In this document: piece after piece, positions 37,580 to 46,956 of the stretch
Numbering within the stretch: position 1 is the stretch's first letter
Layout: each line of letters begins with the position of its first letter
From: Geoalkalibacter halelectricus
Lineage (GTDB): Bacteria; Desulfobacterota; Desulfuromonadia; Desulfuromonadales; Geoalkalibacteraceae
Direction: 5' to 3'
NCBI RefSeq assembly: GCF_025263685.1
Contig: NZ_CP092109.1
Coordinates: forward strand, 1,551,001 to 1,615,000
Length of the DNA stretch: 64,000 nt
Program-made: the position numbers and the translations under genes
The notes under the pieces: generated by a model
The model's input: the letters and a program-made list of their open reading frames with translations, nothing else
Told to the model about the DNA's origin: nothing
The model's database searches: none

Positions 37580-40009
37580 TCAATTCAGCCATTTGTCGAG
37601 CACATTGAACAGTTCCTGCTGGCGAAAGGGCTTGGCAAGAAAATCATCCATGCCCGCATCCATGCAGCGCTGCACGTCGTCTTTCTGGGTGTGAGCCGTC
37701 ATGGCGATGATGGGCATCCCAAAGCCGCGCTGCCGGAGAATGCGCGTGGTTTCGAATCCATCCAGGCCGGGCAGTTGGCAATCCATGAACACCAGATCGG
37801 CGCCGTTTTGGGAAAGCCGCTCCAGGGCTTCACTGCCGCTACCGACAATGTGGAGCCGATAATCCAGGCCTTCAAAAAGCAGTTCCAGCAGTCTCTGTGT
37901 GGTAGGATTGTCTTCGGCGACCAAGATGCGCTTCATCGACGACGCGCCGGGGGTGACGGATTCGCCCACCGAAACCGCGGGCGGTATCGATGGGGGCGAC
38001 GCAATGGGTGACGCCAGAGCGGCGGAGAGGGCCTGCGGCAGCGCCGAGGCGCGCACGGGCTTGCTCAAAGTGCGCTGGATGCCGGCGGCGGCAAGCTCTT
38101 CCTGCGCGGTGCAGGTATTATGAGGGCAAAGCAGGAGGATGCGCGATTGGGCGAACTGTTCCAGGGAGCGAATGCGCGCGGCCAGCTGCACGCCATTTTG
38201 CTCGGGAAGGCTCCAGTCGAGCAGAATCAGGGAGTAGGCCTGACCTTGGACCTGCGCACGCTGCAAAAGGTCCATGGCTTGGGCCGGGTCTGCCGCCCCC
38301 TGGGGCCGCAGACCCAACTGCAGCAAGGCATCCATCAGGGCCGCGCGCGCCGCCTCATTGTCCTCGACCACCAGAACTTCGTGGCCGCTCAACACCTCCT
38401 GCGCAGGGTGGGCGCGATCCTTGCGCCCCGCCTGCTTGGCGATGCGCAGGTTGACCCAGAAGGTCGATCCTTTTCCGGGTTCACTCTCCATGCCGACCGC
38501 ACCGTCCATCATCTCCGCCAACTGTTTGGCGATGGAGAGCCCCAGGCCCGTCCCGCCGTATTGGCGCGAGGTCGAGTTGTCGGCCTGGCGGAAGGACTCG
38601 AAAATCTGCGATTGAACCTCGGGAGCGATGCCGATGCCGGTGTCGTGAACTTCAATGCGCAGCCAGATACCGTTGCGCTCCTCCATCAGGGTGCGCACAT
38701 CGACCACGACCTCGCCGGAGGTGGTAAATTTCACCGCGTTACCAACCAGATTGAGAAGGATTTGGCGCAGTCGGCCAGGATCACCGCAGACCAAATTCGG
38801 GGTCTTGGCATCGATGCGGCAGACCAGTTCCAACCCCTTGCCGAATGCCTTTTCCGCCAGCAGGTCCACGGCCTCCTCCACGCACTGGCGCAAATCAAAA
38901 TCCACCTTCTCCAGCTCAAACTTGCCGGCCTCGATTTTGGAAAAATCAAGAATGTCGTTGAGAATGCTCAATAGCGCTTCGCCCGAGTTGTAGACGGTTT
39001 CCGCCAGACTGCGCTGACGTTCGTCGAGGTTGGTGCGGAATAGCAGATCGGTCATCCCCAGCACCCCGATCATGGGAGTGCGGATTTCGTGACTCATATT
39101 CGCCAGAAACTGGGACTTGGCGCGGTTGGCCGCCTCGGCTTGCTCCTTGGCGCATTCCAGGTCCGCCACCGTGTTGAGCAAATCCTCGTTGGCCCGTCGC
39201 AATTCCAGGGTGCGCTGGGCGATGAGATTTTCGAGATTGCGCCGGTAGTTGTCCAACTCGAGGTCACGCTGCTCGATTTGTGTCAGCATCTGGTTGAAGC
39301 CCTCGATCAGCCCGCCGACTTCATCCTCGCTGGATTTCTTTGCGCGCGCGCGAAAATCATTCTCACGGGTCACGCGGTCCATGACGTCGACCAGATGCAG
39401 GAGCGGTTGGGAAATAAAGCGTTGCAGGCGCGAGGAGATAAAATAGGCCAGCAGGAGGGAGGAGCATAGAACCAAAAGCGCACCGAGGCCGAACCACTGC
39501 CAGCGCTGATAAAGCCGGCGCAGGTCGGTTTGCAGGACCACGGTTCCGATTTGACGGTCATCCACCTGGATGGGATGCAGTAGAATCAGCGCCGCCAGAG
39601 TGAAGCGATGATGGCCGCCGCCGTCACTCAGCAGGGCGCGCAAATCGGATTCCGCAAGCGCTAGATCCTGGGCATGCTGCCCCCCGGCGAGGCTGCGCGA
39701 ACTGAGATAATAGGCAAAAGGCCTATGATCGGCATCAAAGATATAGGCGGCCTGGACGCTGTCTTCGGCACTCAGGGAGGCGAGGGTTTCGCCTGCCGAC
39801 AAAGGATCCCTGAACACCAGGGCGCTTTGGCTGTTGCGGCCGATGATCTCGGCCAGGGTGGCGGTCTTGTCGATGAGCGTTTGACGGAAGGTGACGATTT
39901 CCGTGAGAATGAAGGCTGCCAGGGTCAGAACCAGCACCACCGTACTGGTCAGCATGATGATGGCGGTCAGCTTCTGCCGAATCGGCGCATTTTTAAAGAA
40001 ATTGCCCAT
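37580..40009 (-). CDS. Hybrid sensor histidine kinase with two receiver domains
   Basis: An 809-aa membrane kinase. Two membrane segments (about 18-38 and 170-192) enclose a CHASE8-like periplasmic domain; HAMP and a coiled coil follow. The H-box is [13 protein letters not shown] (phosphorylated His near 307), with an N-box [13 protein letters not shown]-boxes DTGIGI and [12 protein letters not shown]. The first receiver has VVEDNEAA and LLDWSLP; the second has [19 protein letters not shown] and a lysine AKPF. No Hpt domain is present, so an external phosphotransfer protein is likely. It starts 77 bp from the divergent rhomboid gene and ends 24 bp after the LVIVD gene, so these two may be cotranscribed. 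Confidence 0.9.
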   Translation of the reverse strand: MGNFFKNAPIRQKLTAIIMLTSTVVLVLTLAAFILTEIVTFRQTLIDKTATLAEIIGRNSQSALVFRDPLSAGETLASLSAEDSVQAAYIFDADHRPFAYYLSSRSLAGGQHAQDLALAESDLRALLSDGGGHHRFTLAALILLHPIQVDDRQIGTVVLQTDLRRLYQRWQWFGLGALLVLCSSLLLAYFISSRLQRFISQPLLHLVDVMDRVTRENDFRARAKKSSEDEVGGLIEGFNQMLTQIEQRDLELDNYRRNLENLIAQRTLELRRANEDLLNTVADLECAKEQAEAANRAKSQFLANMSHEIRTPMIGVLGMTDLLFRTNLDERQRSLAETVYNSGEALLSILNDILDFSKIEAGKFELEKVDFDLRQCVEEAVDLLAEKAFGKGLELVCRIDAKTPNLVCGDPGRLRQILLNLVGNAVKFTTSGEVVVDVRTLMEERNGIWLRIEVHDTGIGIAPEVQSQIFESFRQADNSTSRQYGGTGLGLSIAKQLAEMMDGAVGMESEPGKGSTFWVNLRIAKQAGRKDRAHPAQEVLSGHEVLVVEDNEAARAALMDALLQLGLRPQGAADPAQAMDLLQRAQVQGQAYSLILLDWSLPEQNGVQLAARIRSLEQFAQSRILLLCPHNTCTAQEELAAAGIQRTLSKPVRASALPQALSAALASPIASPPSIPPAVSVGESVTPGASSMKRILVAEDNPTTQRLLELLFEGLDYRLHIVGSGSEALERLSQNGADLVFMDCQLPGLDGFETTRILRQRGFGMPIIAMTAHTQKDDVQRCMDAGMDDFLAKPFRQQELFNVLDKWLN

Positions 40010-40086
40010 TTACAACGCGTCCTGCCGCGCAAGAGTAGCAATGAAAGAGAACCTTAACAAAGTTGGATAGGGAAAAGAAAGAAGAA

Positions 40087-41025
40087 ATGACTACGGAGTC
40101 TCCCTCCGAGGACGAATATGAAATCGTCCCGACGGACATTCTGCCCGGTTGCGGCCACGCACTGAGCGCCGGGCAAGCACGCACCTGGACCCTGGTCCTG
40201 GAAGCGCGGCAGGTGCCGCATCGCCTGCTGCGCCGCGAGTGGGGCTGGGCGATTTGCGTTCCCGCGGAGTGTCGCCAGCGTGCCGAGTACGAAATCCGCA
40301 CCTATGAGGAGAAAAATCGCAACTGGCCGCCGGTCACCGCGCCGCAGCAAAGCCGGGACAATATCCGCGAAACCCTCTGCGTGCTCCTGCTGCTGGCGAT
40401 TTTCCATAATCTTATCCTGCTCGACCCCGGCCCCCTGGGCCTGCGCACGGCACAATGGTACGAACAAGGCGCGGCCCACGTCGCCGCGATCCGCGACGGG
40501 GAATGGTGGCGACTTCTCACCGCGTTGACCCTGCACACCGGTTGGCGGCATCTCGCCGGCAACCTGGCGATTGGCGGATTGTTCGCCGCGCGCCTCTGTG
40601 CTCAAGTGGGGACAGGTTGGGGCTGGGCGCTGATTCTTGTCAGCGGTGCCGCAGGAAATTTCCTCAATGCCCTAATGCAAACGGGCAACCATCGGGCCGT
40701 GGGTGCCTCCACCGCGGTGTTCGGATGCATCGGTCTGCTCTGCGCCCTGGCGACGCGTCAGCGTCATCGCGCGCAGAACTGGCGCCGTTTTCTACCCCTG
40801 GCCGCGGGAGCGGCCTTGCTGGCCATGCTCGGTGCCGGAGGTGAGAACACCGATCTCGGCGCCCACCTGTTCGGCTTTCTCGCCGGAATAGGGATTGGCG
40901 CAATACTGCCCAAAGCAATCTCCGGAGATCAGGCCGCGCACCTGCCCTTCTCAACCGCGGCCGGATTGGCGGCGCCGACACTTCTCATCCTGGCCTGGAC
41001 CCTGGCGCTGCGCCCGATTTTCTAG
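40087..41025 (+). CDS. Rhomboid-family intramembrane serine protease
   Basis: A 312-aa rhomboid-like protein. A soluble N-terminal region of about 85 residues precedes at least six hydrophobic segments. The catalytic serine is in GASTAVFG and the catalytic histidine is in GAHLFGFLAG, in the usual fourth and sixth helices. ATG 40087 is chosen over an unsupported TTG eight codons earlier. The stop codon lies in the first bases of a 169-bp palindromic element, so the present C-terminus may have been fixed by its insertion. Substrates are unknown. Confidence 0.85.
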   Translation: MTTESPSEDEYEIVPTDILPGCGHALSAGQARTWTLVLEARQVPHRLLRREWGWAICVPAECRQRAEYEIRTYEEKNRNWPPVTAPQQSRDNIRETLCVLLLLAIFHNLILLDPGPLGLRTAQWYEQGAAHVAAIRDGEWWRLLTALTLHTGWRHLAGNLAIGGLFAARLCAQVGTGWGWALILVSGAAGNFLNALMQTGNHRAVGASTAVFGCIGLLCALATRQRHRAQNWRRFLPLAAGAALLAMLGAGGENTDLGAHLFGFLAGIGIGAILPKAISGDQAAHLPFSTAAGLAAPTLLILAWTLALRPIF

Positions 41026-41190
41026 GAGGCTGTCGGACTATCCGGGCCGAAGCGAAAATTTGGATGTTTGAGTCCGGATTTTGGCTCCTTTGAGAGTGCA
41101 TAGCCGTAGCTACGTGCCGAAAAGGAGCCGGAATCCGGGCCAAACAGCCGGATTTGCAGCCGGCTCATGGATAGTCCGACAGCCTCCTAG
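41022..41190. mobile_element. MITE-like 169-bp palindrome
   Basis: Perfect 22-bp inverted repeats at 41022-41043 and 41169-41190 (outer part CTAGGAGGCTGTCGGAC), with the internal sequence pairing along nearly its whole length around a central GTAGCTAC. The outer CTAG is self-complementary, so a 4-bp target duplication cannot be told from the repeat. There is no coding capacity. It looks like a non-autonomous transposon-derived or REP-like element and contains the rhomboid stop codon at 41023-41025. Confidence 0.75.
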
Positions 41191-41230
41191 CTTGGCGGTC
41201 GTGGCCGGGAGGTTGGATTGCCGGACGGAC

Positions 41231-41566
41231 TCAAGGCAGCAGTTCGCGCCGGCGCAATTCCTGCCTTACCTCGTTCCAACGGACGCGCAAGGCCTGCACA
41301 TCCTCTTCATCGGCCATGCCGCGGGCAGCGCCGGCACCGAAGGTTCCAGTGCCATAACCAACCCGCTGGGAACTCCGCACAGCGCGTGATTCCCGTGCCA
41401 GTTGATCGCTTAATTGCTGATAATACGCCTGAAGCTCTGCGTCGGACATCTCCAGATAGTCCTGAGTCAGCAAACCGGCGGTGCGCTGACCCGCGCCACC
41501 GGACGCGCAAGCCGTCAATATGGCAATCAGCAGCAAAAACGCCGCCCATACTTTAACTGCCTTCAT
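41231..41566 (-). CDS. Small lipoprotein of unknown function
   Basis: A 111-aa lipoprotein. The signal peptide ends in LTAC (Cys 20). The mature part is helical and charged (LEMSDAELQAYYQQLSDQLARE; VQALRVRWNEVRQELRRRELLP) around a Gly/Ala-rich stretch. ATG 41566 has AGGAG about 8 nt upstream. Family not recognised. It has a clear signal peptide and ribosome site, so the gene is real. Confidence 0.75.
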   Translation of the reverse strand: MKAVKVWAAFLLLIAILTACASGGAGQRTAGLLTQDYLEMSDAELQAYYQQLSDQLARESRAVRSSQRVGYGTGTFGAGAARGMADEEDVQALRVRWNEVRQELRRRELLP

Positions 41567-41817
41567 GATACATCTCCTATGCAATCAAGTGTCACTTGGC
41601 CCGGAAGCGATGAAGCAAGCCAGGCGCCGGGGGCAGGGACGACTTTCGCGCCCACCCGAAAGAGCGCCGTGTCAGCGGTCATTCTCGCAGAAAATGCCGC
41701 CGAGGGAAATGCATTTTCCACCCTGACCACCGGCCAGGCGCTCAGCTCGTCGCGCCAGCGCACAGCACCCGTCGGATACAATTTTTTGTCGGGGGGTCAC
41801 CTACAGTCAAAGTAAAA
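41567..41817. other. Gene-free stretch before the frd promoter
   Basis: 251 bp. A 72-codon minus-strand frame starting at a TTG (41781) ends at 41563, overlapping the lipoprotein start, but it has no ribosome site and no recognisable protein. I see no other feature. It may be the remnant of an older gene. Confidence 0.35.
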
Positions 41818-41818
41818 A

Positions 41819-41847
41819 TTGACATTTTTGCCATGGACTGCTAGAAA
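41819..41847 (+). promoter_or_regulatory. Sigma-70 promoter of frdCAB
   Basis: Consensus TTGACA (41819-41824), a 17-nt spacer, TAGAAA (41842-41847). The start point is expected near 41854, giving a leader of about 310 nt to the frdC ATG. Confidence 0.7.
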
Positions 41848-41872
41848 AGGGTGGATTGTGTATACAGTCCAC
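41834..41872 (+). promoter_or_regulatory. Operator-like repeats over the frd promoter
   Basis: A 22-bp imperfect palindrome at 41851-41872 pairs at 9 of 11 positions. Its half-site TGGATTG (41852-41858) opposes CAGTCCA (41865-41871). A third copy, TGGACTG (41834-41840), lies in the promoter spacer. A protein bound here would cover the -10 region and start point, so repression is likely. In Geobacter the repressor HgtR controls central-metabolism genes; whether this is its site is unknown. Confidence 0.6.
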
Positions 41873-42170
41873 CTTTGAGAGGGTGTTAAAGACCTGTAAT
41901 CCCTAAGGAAAATGGGAGAAAAACAGTCACGTAATTGACTGCCGCGCCCTCCCCTTGCTCGCCGCGGGCATTTCCTGATGGACATTAACACAAAAAAACC
42001 GGAGATAGGTTTTCGGTCCCCCGCATCCTGGCGGGCGCCGCCGTTTTTCCCTGGATTTTCACCGCCGGTTCATACCGGCTGTTCCTAATGGGTCGTTTAT
42101 TGGAGAGAGTGCCCTCCGGCCCGCTTTCGGAGAGGCGAAGGCAATTCAACTTTTTCAGGGGATGATGGGT
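41855..42170 (+). other. Long structured leader of frdCAB
   Basis: About 310 nt with several hairpins: CAGTCA-cgtaat-TGACTG (41924-41941), the AAAACC/GGTTTT stem at 41995-42013, GC-rich pairs near 42015-42050, and GCCGGT-tcat-ACCGGC. On the minus strand the 41995-42013 stem ends in seven T's and would serve as a weak terminator. No known riboswitch could be assigned. Confidence 0.45.
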
Positions 42171-42842
42171 ATGCAAATGTTATTTGGATCCTCGGTGGGT
42201 AAGAAGATCGCCATGGCGGCGACAGGACTGATACTTGTCCTGTTCGTCATCGTCCACCTCATCGGCAACACATCGATTTTCGCCGGGCCCGACGGCATTA
42301 ATGCCTATGCGGCCGCACTTCACAGCATGGGACCGATTGTGTGGCTTTTCCGCCTGGTTATGTTGGCGGTTTTCCTGCTGCACATTTGGCTCGGTCTCAA
42401 ACTCACGCTCGAGAACAAACTCGCCCGCCCGGTCGGGTACGCGCAAAAGCAGAACATTCGCACCAGTTACGCTGCTCAGATCATGATCTACAGCGGCTTG
42501 GTGCTTCTGCTTTTTACCATCTACCATCTGCTGCACTTCACCGTGCGAGTCACGAACCCCGAAATCTCCCATTTCGTCGACGCCGCTGGTCGCCTGGACG
42601 TCTACGCCATGGTGGTTCTCAGCTTCCAGAAGTTTTTTATCACCCTGACCTACGTCATCGCCATGGTATTTCTGCTGCTGCACCTGAGCCACGGCATCGG
42701 CAGCATGTTCCAGTCCTCGGGCCTGAACAATGCACGCACCCTGCCGACCATTCAGGCTGCCGGCAAATGGATCGCGATCGTCCTTTTGGTCGGCTATATC
42801 GCCATTCCCATTTCCATTTTCGTAGGCATCGTTAAACTCTAG
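42171..42842 (+). CDS. frdC: Fumarate reductase/succinate dehydrogenase cytochrome b subunit
   Basis: The 223-aa membrane anchor of the complex, with five hydrophobic helices and histidines suited to two haem b groups (VHLIG, HIWLG, HLLH, HLSHG). It matches the Wolinella-type single-subunit di-haem cytochrome b. ATG 42171 is chosen because AGGGG lies 9 nt upstream; ATGs at 42162 and 42165 are too close to it. It would exchange electrons with menaquinone. The order C-A-B matches the Geobacter operon whose product works as both succinate dehydrogenase and fumarate reductase. Confidence 0.92.
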   Translation: MQMLFGSSVGKKIAMAATGLILVLFVIVHLIGNTSIFAGPDGINAYAAALHSMGPIVWLFRLVMLAVFLLHIWLGLKLTLENKLARPVGYAQKQNIRTSYAAQIMIYSGLVLLLFTIYHLLHFTVRVTNPEISHFVDAAGRLDVYAMVVLSFQKFFITLTYVIAMVFLLLHLSHGIGSMFQSSGLNNARTLPTIQAAGKWIAIVLLVGYIAIPISIFVGIVKL

Positions 42843-42853
42843 GGGGAACTATC

Positions 42854-44770
42854 GTGATACTCGACGGCAAATGTCCTACCGGACCCATTGAGCAGACCTG
42901 GGACAAGCACCGCTTCGACATGAAGCTGGTCAATCCCGCCAACAAACGCAAATTCAAAGTTCTGGTCGTCGGCACCGGCCTGGCCGGCGGCGCCGCCGCC
43001 GCCTCTCTCGGCGAACTCGGCTACAATGTCGAGGCGTTCTGCTACCAGGACAGCCCGCGCCGGGCCCACTCCATCGCCGCCCAGGGCGGCATCAACGCCG
43101 CCAAGAACTACCCCAATGACGGCGACAGCATCTATCGCCTCTTCTACGACACCGTCAAGGGTGGCGACTTCCGCGCCCGCGAAGCCGATGTCTGGCGTCT
43201 TGCCCAGGTCAGCAACAACATCATCGACCAGTGCGTCGCCCAGGGCGTGCCCTTCGCTCGCGACTACGCCGGTTATCTCGACAACCGCTCCTTCGGCGGC
43301 GCCCAGGTTTCGCGTACCTTCTACGCCCGCGGCCAAACCGGGCAGCAGCTGCTTCTCGGCGCCTACTCGGCTCTATGCCGCCAGATTCGCGCCGGCTCCG
43401 TAAAGATGTTCGCGCGCCGCGAAATGCTTGATCTCGTGGTCGTCGACGGCGTGGCCCGCGGTATCACCTGCCGCAACCTGGTCAGCGGCGAAATCGAATC
43501 CTACTGGGGCGATGCCGTTATCCTGGCCACCGGCGGTTACGTCAACGTCTTCTACCTCTCCACCAACGCCATGGGTTGCAGCGTCACCGCCCAATGGAAA
43601 GCCACCAAAAAGGGCGCCTTTTTCGCCAACCCCTGCTACACCCAGATCCATCCCACCTGCATCCCGCAGACCGGCGAGCATCAGTCAAAACTCACCCTGA
43701 TGTCCGAATCGCTGCGCAATGACGGGCGCTGCTGGGTTCCCAAGAAAAAAGAAGATGTCGCCAAGCCGGTTTCCCAAATCCCCGAGGATGAGCGCGATTA
43801 CTATCTGGAGCGCAAATACCCCTCCTTCGGCAACCTGGCCCCGCGTGACATCGCTTCACGCGCCGCCAAGGAGCAATGCGACGACGGCCGCGGTGTCGGT
43901 CCCGGCGGACGCGGCGTTTACCTCGACTTCGCCGATTCCATCAAGCGCCTCGGTGAAAACGTCATTCGCGAGCGCTACGGCAACCTCTTCCAGATGTACG
44001 AGAAGATCACCGATGAAAACGGCTACAAGGTGCCCATGCGTATCTACCCCGCACCCCATTATTCCATGGGCGGTCTGTGGGTCGATTACAACTGCATGAG
44101 CAACGTTCCCGGCCTGTTCGTCCTCGGCGAAGCCAACTTCTCGGTGCACGGCGCCAACCGTTTGGGGGCATCGGCTCTCATGCAGGGTCTGGCCGACGGT
44201 TACTTCGTCATTCCCAACACCATCGCCAACTACCTCGCCGGCATCAAACCCGGCCAGATCAAGGACGATCATCCCGAATTCAAGAAATCCCGGGAAGACG
44301 TCGACGGTCAGCTCAAGAAGCTTATCTCCATCAACGGCAAGAAATCGCCCGCCGAACTTCACCGGCAGCTCGGCAAGACCATGTGGAACAACGCCGGCAT
44401 GGCGCGCAGCAAGGAAAGCCTCAATGCCGCGCTTAAAGAGATTCCCCAGATTCGCGACGAATTCTGGAACAATCTCAAAGTCACGGGTTCCGGCGCGGAG
44501 TTCAATCAGCAGCTTGAGAACGCCTGGCGTCTGGCCGATTTCCTTGAGTTCGCCGAACTCTTTGCCAAGGATGCCCTGCACCGCGAAGAGTCCTGCGGCG
44601 GGCATTTCCGCACTGAGCACCAGACCGAGGACGGCGAAGCCATGCGCGACGACGAGAACTTCTGCTATGTAGGTGCCTGGGAGTTCAAAGGAGTCGACAA
44701 GGAGCCCGAACTGCACAAGGAGCCCCTGAAATTCGAAAACGTTAAACTTGCCGTGAGGAGTTACAAATAA
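42854..44770 (+). CDS. frdA: Fumarate reductase/succinate dehydrogenase flavoprotein subunit
   Basis: The 638-aa catalytic subunit that interconverts succinate and fumarate. The FAD-binding [10 protein letters not shown] is near residue 37, the covalent-FAD histidine lies in [14 protein letters not shown], and the substrate/active-site region includes [28 protein letters not shown] and [17 protein letters not shown] 42854 has a GGGGGAA site about 8 nt upstream. Its stop overlaps the frdB start by one base (TAATG). It is bound at the cytoplasmic face by FrdC/FrdB. Confidence 0.95.
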   Translation: MILDGKCPTGPIEQTWDKHRFDMKLVNPANKRKFKVLVVGTGLAGGAAAASLGELGYNVEAFCYQDSPRRAHSIAAQGGINAAKNYPNDGDSIYRLFYDTVKGGDFRAREADVWRLAQVSNNIIDQCVAQGVPFARDYAGYLDNRSFGGAQVSRTFYARGQTGQQLLLGAYSALCRQIRAGSVKMFARREMLDLVVVDGVARGITCRNLVSGEIESYWGDAVILATGGYVNVFYLSTNAMGCSVTAQWKATKKGAFFANPCYTQIHPTCIPQTGEHQSKLTLMSESLRNDGRCWVPKKKEDVAKPVSQIPEDERDYYLERKYPSFGNLAPRDIASRAAKEQCDDGRGVGPGGRGVYLDFADSIKRLGENVIRERYGNLFQMYEKITDENGYKVPMRIYPAPHYSMGGLWVDYNCMSNVPGLFVLGEANFSVHGANRLGASALMQGLADGYFVIPNTIANYLAGIKPGQIKDDHPEFKKSREDVDGQLKKLISINGKKSPAELHRQLGKTMWNNAGMARSKESLNAALKEIPQIRDEFWNNLKVTGSGAEFNQQLENAWRLADFLEFAELFAKDALHREESCGGHFRTEHQTEDGEAMRDDENFCYVGAWEFKGVDKEPELHKEPLKFENVKLAVRSYK

Positions 44771-45549
44771 TGAATCTGACACTCTACGTTTGGCGCCAGA
44801 AGGGGCCCGGCGAAAAGGGCAAGCTTGAAAAATACGAAGCCAAGAACGTCAGCCCTGATTCCTCTTTTCTGGAGATGCTCGATGAGGTCAACGAGGATCT
44901 GATCAAGCACGGCCAGGATCCCATTGCCTTCGATCATGACTGCCGCGAGGGTATCTGCGGTATGTGCTCGCAGGTCATCAACGGCATCCCCCACGGGCCG
45001 GATGAGGAAATCACCGTCTGCCAGTTGCACATGCGCTCCTTCAAGGATGGCGATGCTGTCTATATTGAGCCCTGGCGCTCCAAGGCCTTCCCCATCATCA
45101 AGGACCTGGTTGTTGATCGCACCGCCCTGGACCGCATCATGCAGGCCTACGGCTATGTCAGCTGCCACACCGGCGGTTGTCCCACGAGCATGGAAAGCCA
45201 TAACGGCGGTGTACCCGACTCCAACGCCATCCTGATTCCCAAACCGGATGCGGACCTCGCCATGGACGCTGCCGCATGCATTGGTTGCGGAGCCTGCGTG
45301 GCCGCCTGCCCCAATGCCTCAGCCATGCTCTTTACCTCGGCCAAAGTCTCGCAGTTGGCCCTGCTGCCTCAAGGCAAGCCGGAAGCTGCGCGCCGCGTCA
45401 AGGCCATGGTGGAGCAGATGGATAAGGAAGGCTTCGGCAACTGCACCAACCACTATGAGTGCGAAGCCGCCTGTCCCAAGGCGATTAGCGTCTCCTTCAT
45501 CGCCCGCATGAACCGCGAACTGGTCAAGGCCCTGCCCAAGGCAGACTAA
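44770..45549 (+). CDS. frdB: Fumarate reductase/succinate dehydrogenase iron-sulfur subunit
   Basis: The 259-aa electron-transfer subunit. The [2Fe-2S] cysteines are in [12 protein letters not shown] and CHTGGC-like positions; the ferredoxin-like part has [15 protein letters not shown] and [15 protein letters not shown] for the [4Fe-4S] and [3Fe-4S] clusters. It overlaps frdA by one base. A strong terminator follows 20 bp after the stop, so frdCAB forms one transcript. The three subunits form a respiratory complex in the cytoplasmic membrane. Confidence 0.95.
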   Translation: MNLTLYVWRQKGPGEKGKLEKYEAKNVSPDSSFLEMLDEVNEDLIKHGQDPIAFDHDCREGICGMCSQVINGIPHGPDEEITVCQLHMRSFKDGDAVYIEPWRSKAFPIIKDLVVDRTALDRIMQAYGYVSCHTGGCPTSMESHNGGVPDSNAILIPKPDADLAMDAAACIGCGACVAACPNASAMLFTSAKVSQLALLPQGKPEAARRVKAMVEQMDKEGFGNCTNHYECEAACPKAISVSFIARMNRELVKALPKAD

Positions 45550-45568
45550 GGCGAAGTTTGGTTCAAAC

Positions 45569-45607
45569 AAAAAAACGGGGGAGGCCAAGGGCCTCCCCCG
45601 TTTTTTT
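45569..45607. terminator. Bidirectional terminator after frdB
   Basis: A long perfect stem (ACGGGGGAGGCC, loop AAG, GGCCTCCCCCGT) flanked by seven A's and seven T's. It would end frdCAB on the plus strand and the rhodanese gene on the minus strand. Confidence 0.9.
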
Positions 45608-45615
45608 GTGAATCC

Positions 45616-46455
45616 CTAACAAAGGCGATCATAGGCTTCGAGGAGCCGCTTAAGGTGCCGACGTTCATCGCCCGCCAGTATTTCCACGATGCGCCTTTGG
45701 TCTTCATCAGCGAGTTTACGCTGGAGGGACAAATAGCGATCATAGGCATTGGTCTCAAGAGCGACAGCCAGATCGATCACTTCCAGGGAACTCCGGCCTT
45801 GCGCCCACCGCCAAACGCTATCCAAAGCCACCCCCCCCTCGACAAAGATCTCGCCACCGAGACTGGCGCTCACACCTTCAGCGGTAGCCTCAATGCCTCC
45901 AGGAGCCGACGAGAACAGCGCATAGAGTTCGGCAAGGGTTTTTTTGTGTTGCTCTTCAGCCTGCGCCAGCTGCCCGAACAGATAAACCACTTTCACGTCC
46001 TCGCAAAGAGCGGCGAATCGGGCATAAAATTTCCGGGTTCCCTCTTCCAAGAGCCAAGCCGCGGCAATGAAATTTTCAATCGAGGAGGTATCAAGTACTG
46101 CGAAGGCCTGACGATCGAGCCCTTTGGCAACAGAGCCCTTCCAGGCGGCGTATCCGCCCTCGAGAATCGCCACATGCTTGAAACCGGCGCCGTGCAGCAA
46201 GGCCGCCGCAGCACGGCTACGCAATCCAAACCGGCAATAGACGATGGTCGGCAGGCCGGGGTTGAGTTGGCGCAGGTGCGCACCCAAATCCCACAATGGA
46301 GTGGATATGGCCCCGGGAAGGTGCCCCTGGACATATTCCGTTTCCTGCCGAACGTCGAGCAGTTGGAAATCCTCGGGATGTCTTTCCAACAGCCATTCCT
46401 GAACTTTGGTTGGCGCCCAATATGTGAGGGCCTGAAATAATCCAAACGCGCTCAT
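45616..46455 (-). CDS. Rhodanese domain fused to a ferritin-like domain
   Basis: A 279-aa fusion. Residues 15-110 form a rhodanese domain with the active-site cysteine in YCRFGLRS. Residues 125-275 are a four-helix rubrerythrin/ferritin-like domain with di-iron-style ligands EEGTRKFY, EEQH, ETNAYDRY and DERRH. Such a fusion could couple sulphur transfer to iron or peroxide chemistry; the real reaction is unknown. It is soluble, with no signal peptide. The ribosome site GTGGGA before ATG 46455 is weak. Confidence 0.8.
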   Translation of the reverse strand: MSAFGLFQALTYWAPTKVQEWLLERHPEDFQLLDVRQETEYVQGHLPGAISTPLWDLGAHLRQLNPGLPTIVYCRFGLRSRAAAALLHGAGFKHVAILEGGYAAWKGSVAKGLDRQAFAVLDTSSIENFIAAAWLLEEGTRKFYARFAALCEDVKVVYLFGQLAQAEEQHKKTLAELYALFSSAPGGIEATAEGVSASLGGEIFVEGGVALDSVWRWAQGRSSLEVIDLAVALETNAYDRYLSLQRKLADEDQRRIVEILAGDERRHLKRLLEAYDRLC

Positions 46456-46602
46456 AAATTTTTCCCACTTGGAAAAAACTATCCGCTGTATTTGCAGAGT
46501 TTACCTTATTTTTAACCAACCAGGCGTAAAGAAAGGTCGCTAACTTAGCCAAATATTCAGTTCTTATTTGTTGAACTTCTTGTTTCTTTGAACAAAGCAC
46601 AT

Positions 46603-46642
46603 AAAAAAACCGCCCAGCGGTAGGGCAGAGACCGCCGGACGG
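46603..46642 (-). terminator. Intrinsic terminator of the candidate small RNA
   Basis: Twelve-pair stem (46631-46642 with 46610-46621), 9-nt loop, then seven T's on the minus strand. Two pairs are G-U on the minus strand but A-C mismatches on the plus strand, so selection has kept the structure for a minus-strand RNA. Confidence 0.85.
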
Positions 46643-46726
46643 AAATGCAACTGGTTTATTTTTTCTCTGAGGAAAGCTCAGGTTGTTTTCGGTTAGGTCA
46701 ACCTTTTTGGGATCTCGTCCTTTACT
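46603..46726 (-). ncRNA. Candidate sigma-54-dependent small RNA downstream of glrR
   Basis: The minus-strand stretch between a sigma-54 promoter and a strong terminator. The start is set about 12 nt after the -12 GC and is approximate. It has no ATG or GTG and the few TTG frames are a handful of codons long, so it is unlikely to code. Predicted elements are a GGTTG/CAACC stem, a CTGAG-ctttc-CTCAG hairpin, an A-rich single-stranded part (AGAAAAAATAAACC) and the terminator. By context it would be controlled by the GlrK-QseG-GlrR system encoded just upstream. Being a GlmY counterpart is inference; no sequence match to GlmY is claimed. Confidence 0.6.
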
Positions 46727-46735
46727 CACCTAGTT

Positions 46736-46753
46736 TTGCAATCCAGATGCCAA
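46736..46753 (-). promoter_or_regulatory. Sigma-54 promoter (-24/-12)
   Basis: Minus-strand TTGGCATCTGGATTGCAA. The invariant GG and GC are exactly 10 nt apart and both flanks (TGGCA, TTGCA) match the consensus TGGCAC-N5-TTGCA. An A/T-rich tract at 46757-46775 just upstream could bind IHF. Confidence 0.75.
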
Positions 46754-46837
46754 CCCTTATTTTTTCAATTGTTTCATGGACTTAAAGCAGACAAAAGCAA
46801 ACAGGTCGAGTCAGAAAGCCCTCCAAGCCCAACTCGC

Positions 46838-46855
46838 TGTCTCCATTAAGCTACA
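46838..46855. promoter_or_regulatory. Putative GlrR-type site 1
   Basis: TGTC-N10-TACA, one change from TGTC-N10-GACA, with perfect outer arms GCTGT (46836-46840) and ACAGC (46853-46857). Its centre lies about 120 bp upstream of the predicted start, a typical enhancer distance. Confidence 0.55.
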
Positions 46856-46898
46856 GCCCGCCCCACCTAAAGGCTCCCTGCCGCGCTGCCCCTGGCTC

Positions 46899-46915
46899 AG
46901 GCTTTAATAAAGCCT
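46899..46915. other. AGGCTTT/AAAGCCT hairpin
   Basis: Perfect 7-bp inverted repeat with a 3-nt loop, between GlrR-like sites 1 and 2. Its role is unknown; it could be a DNA-binding site or a minor transcript structure. Confidence 0.4.
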
Positions 46916-46956
46916 CTTCGCCTAAACGCCAAGAATCCATGAGTTATAATGCCATA

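Noticed and set aside
41563-41781. A 72-codon frame ending over the small lipoprotein start
   Set aside because: It begins at a TTG without a ribosome site and resembles no protein. The overlap with the next start is the only support.
41990-42110. A riboswitch (cobalamin or c-di-GMP) in the frd leader
   Set aside because: Only a short GGTGAAAATCC-like match was found on the minus strand; the conserved cores of both classes are missing.
46217-46729. A 170-codon minus-strand frame covering the candidate small RNA and part of the rhodanese gene
   Set aside because: Its GTG lies before the predicted transcript start, it runs through the terminator, and its second half is a shifted frame of the rhodanese gene.
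46828-46870. A tRNA-like stretch (minus-strand GGCTGTAGCTTAATGG)
   Set aside because: There is no T-arm, anticodon stem or CCA end. The resemblance stops at the D-arm.
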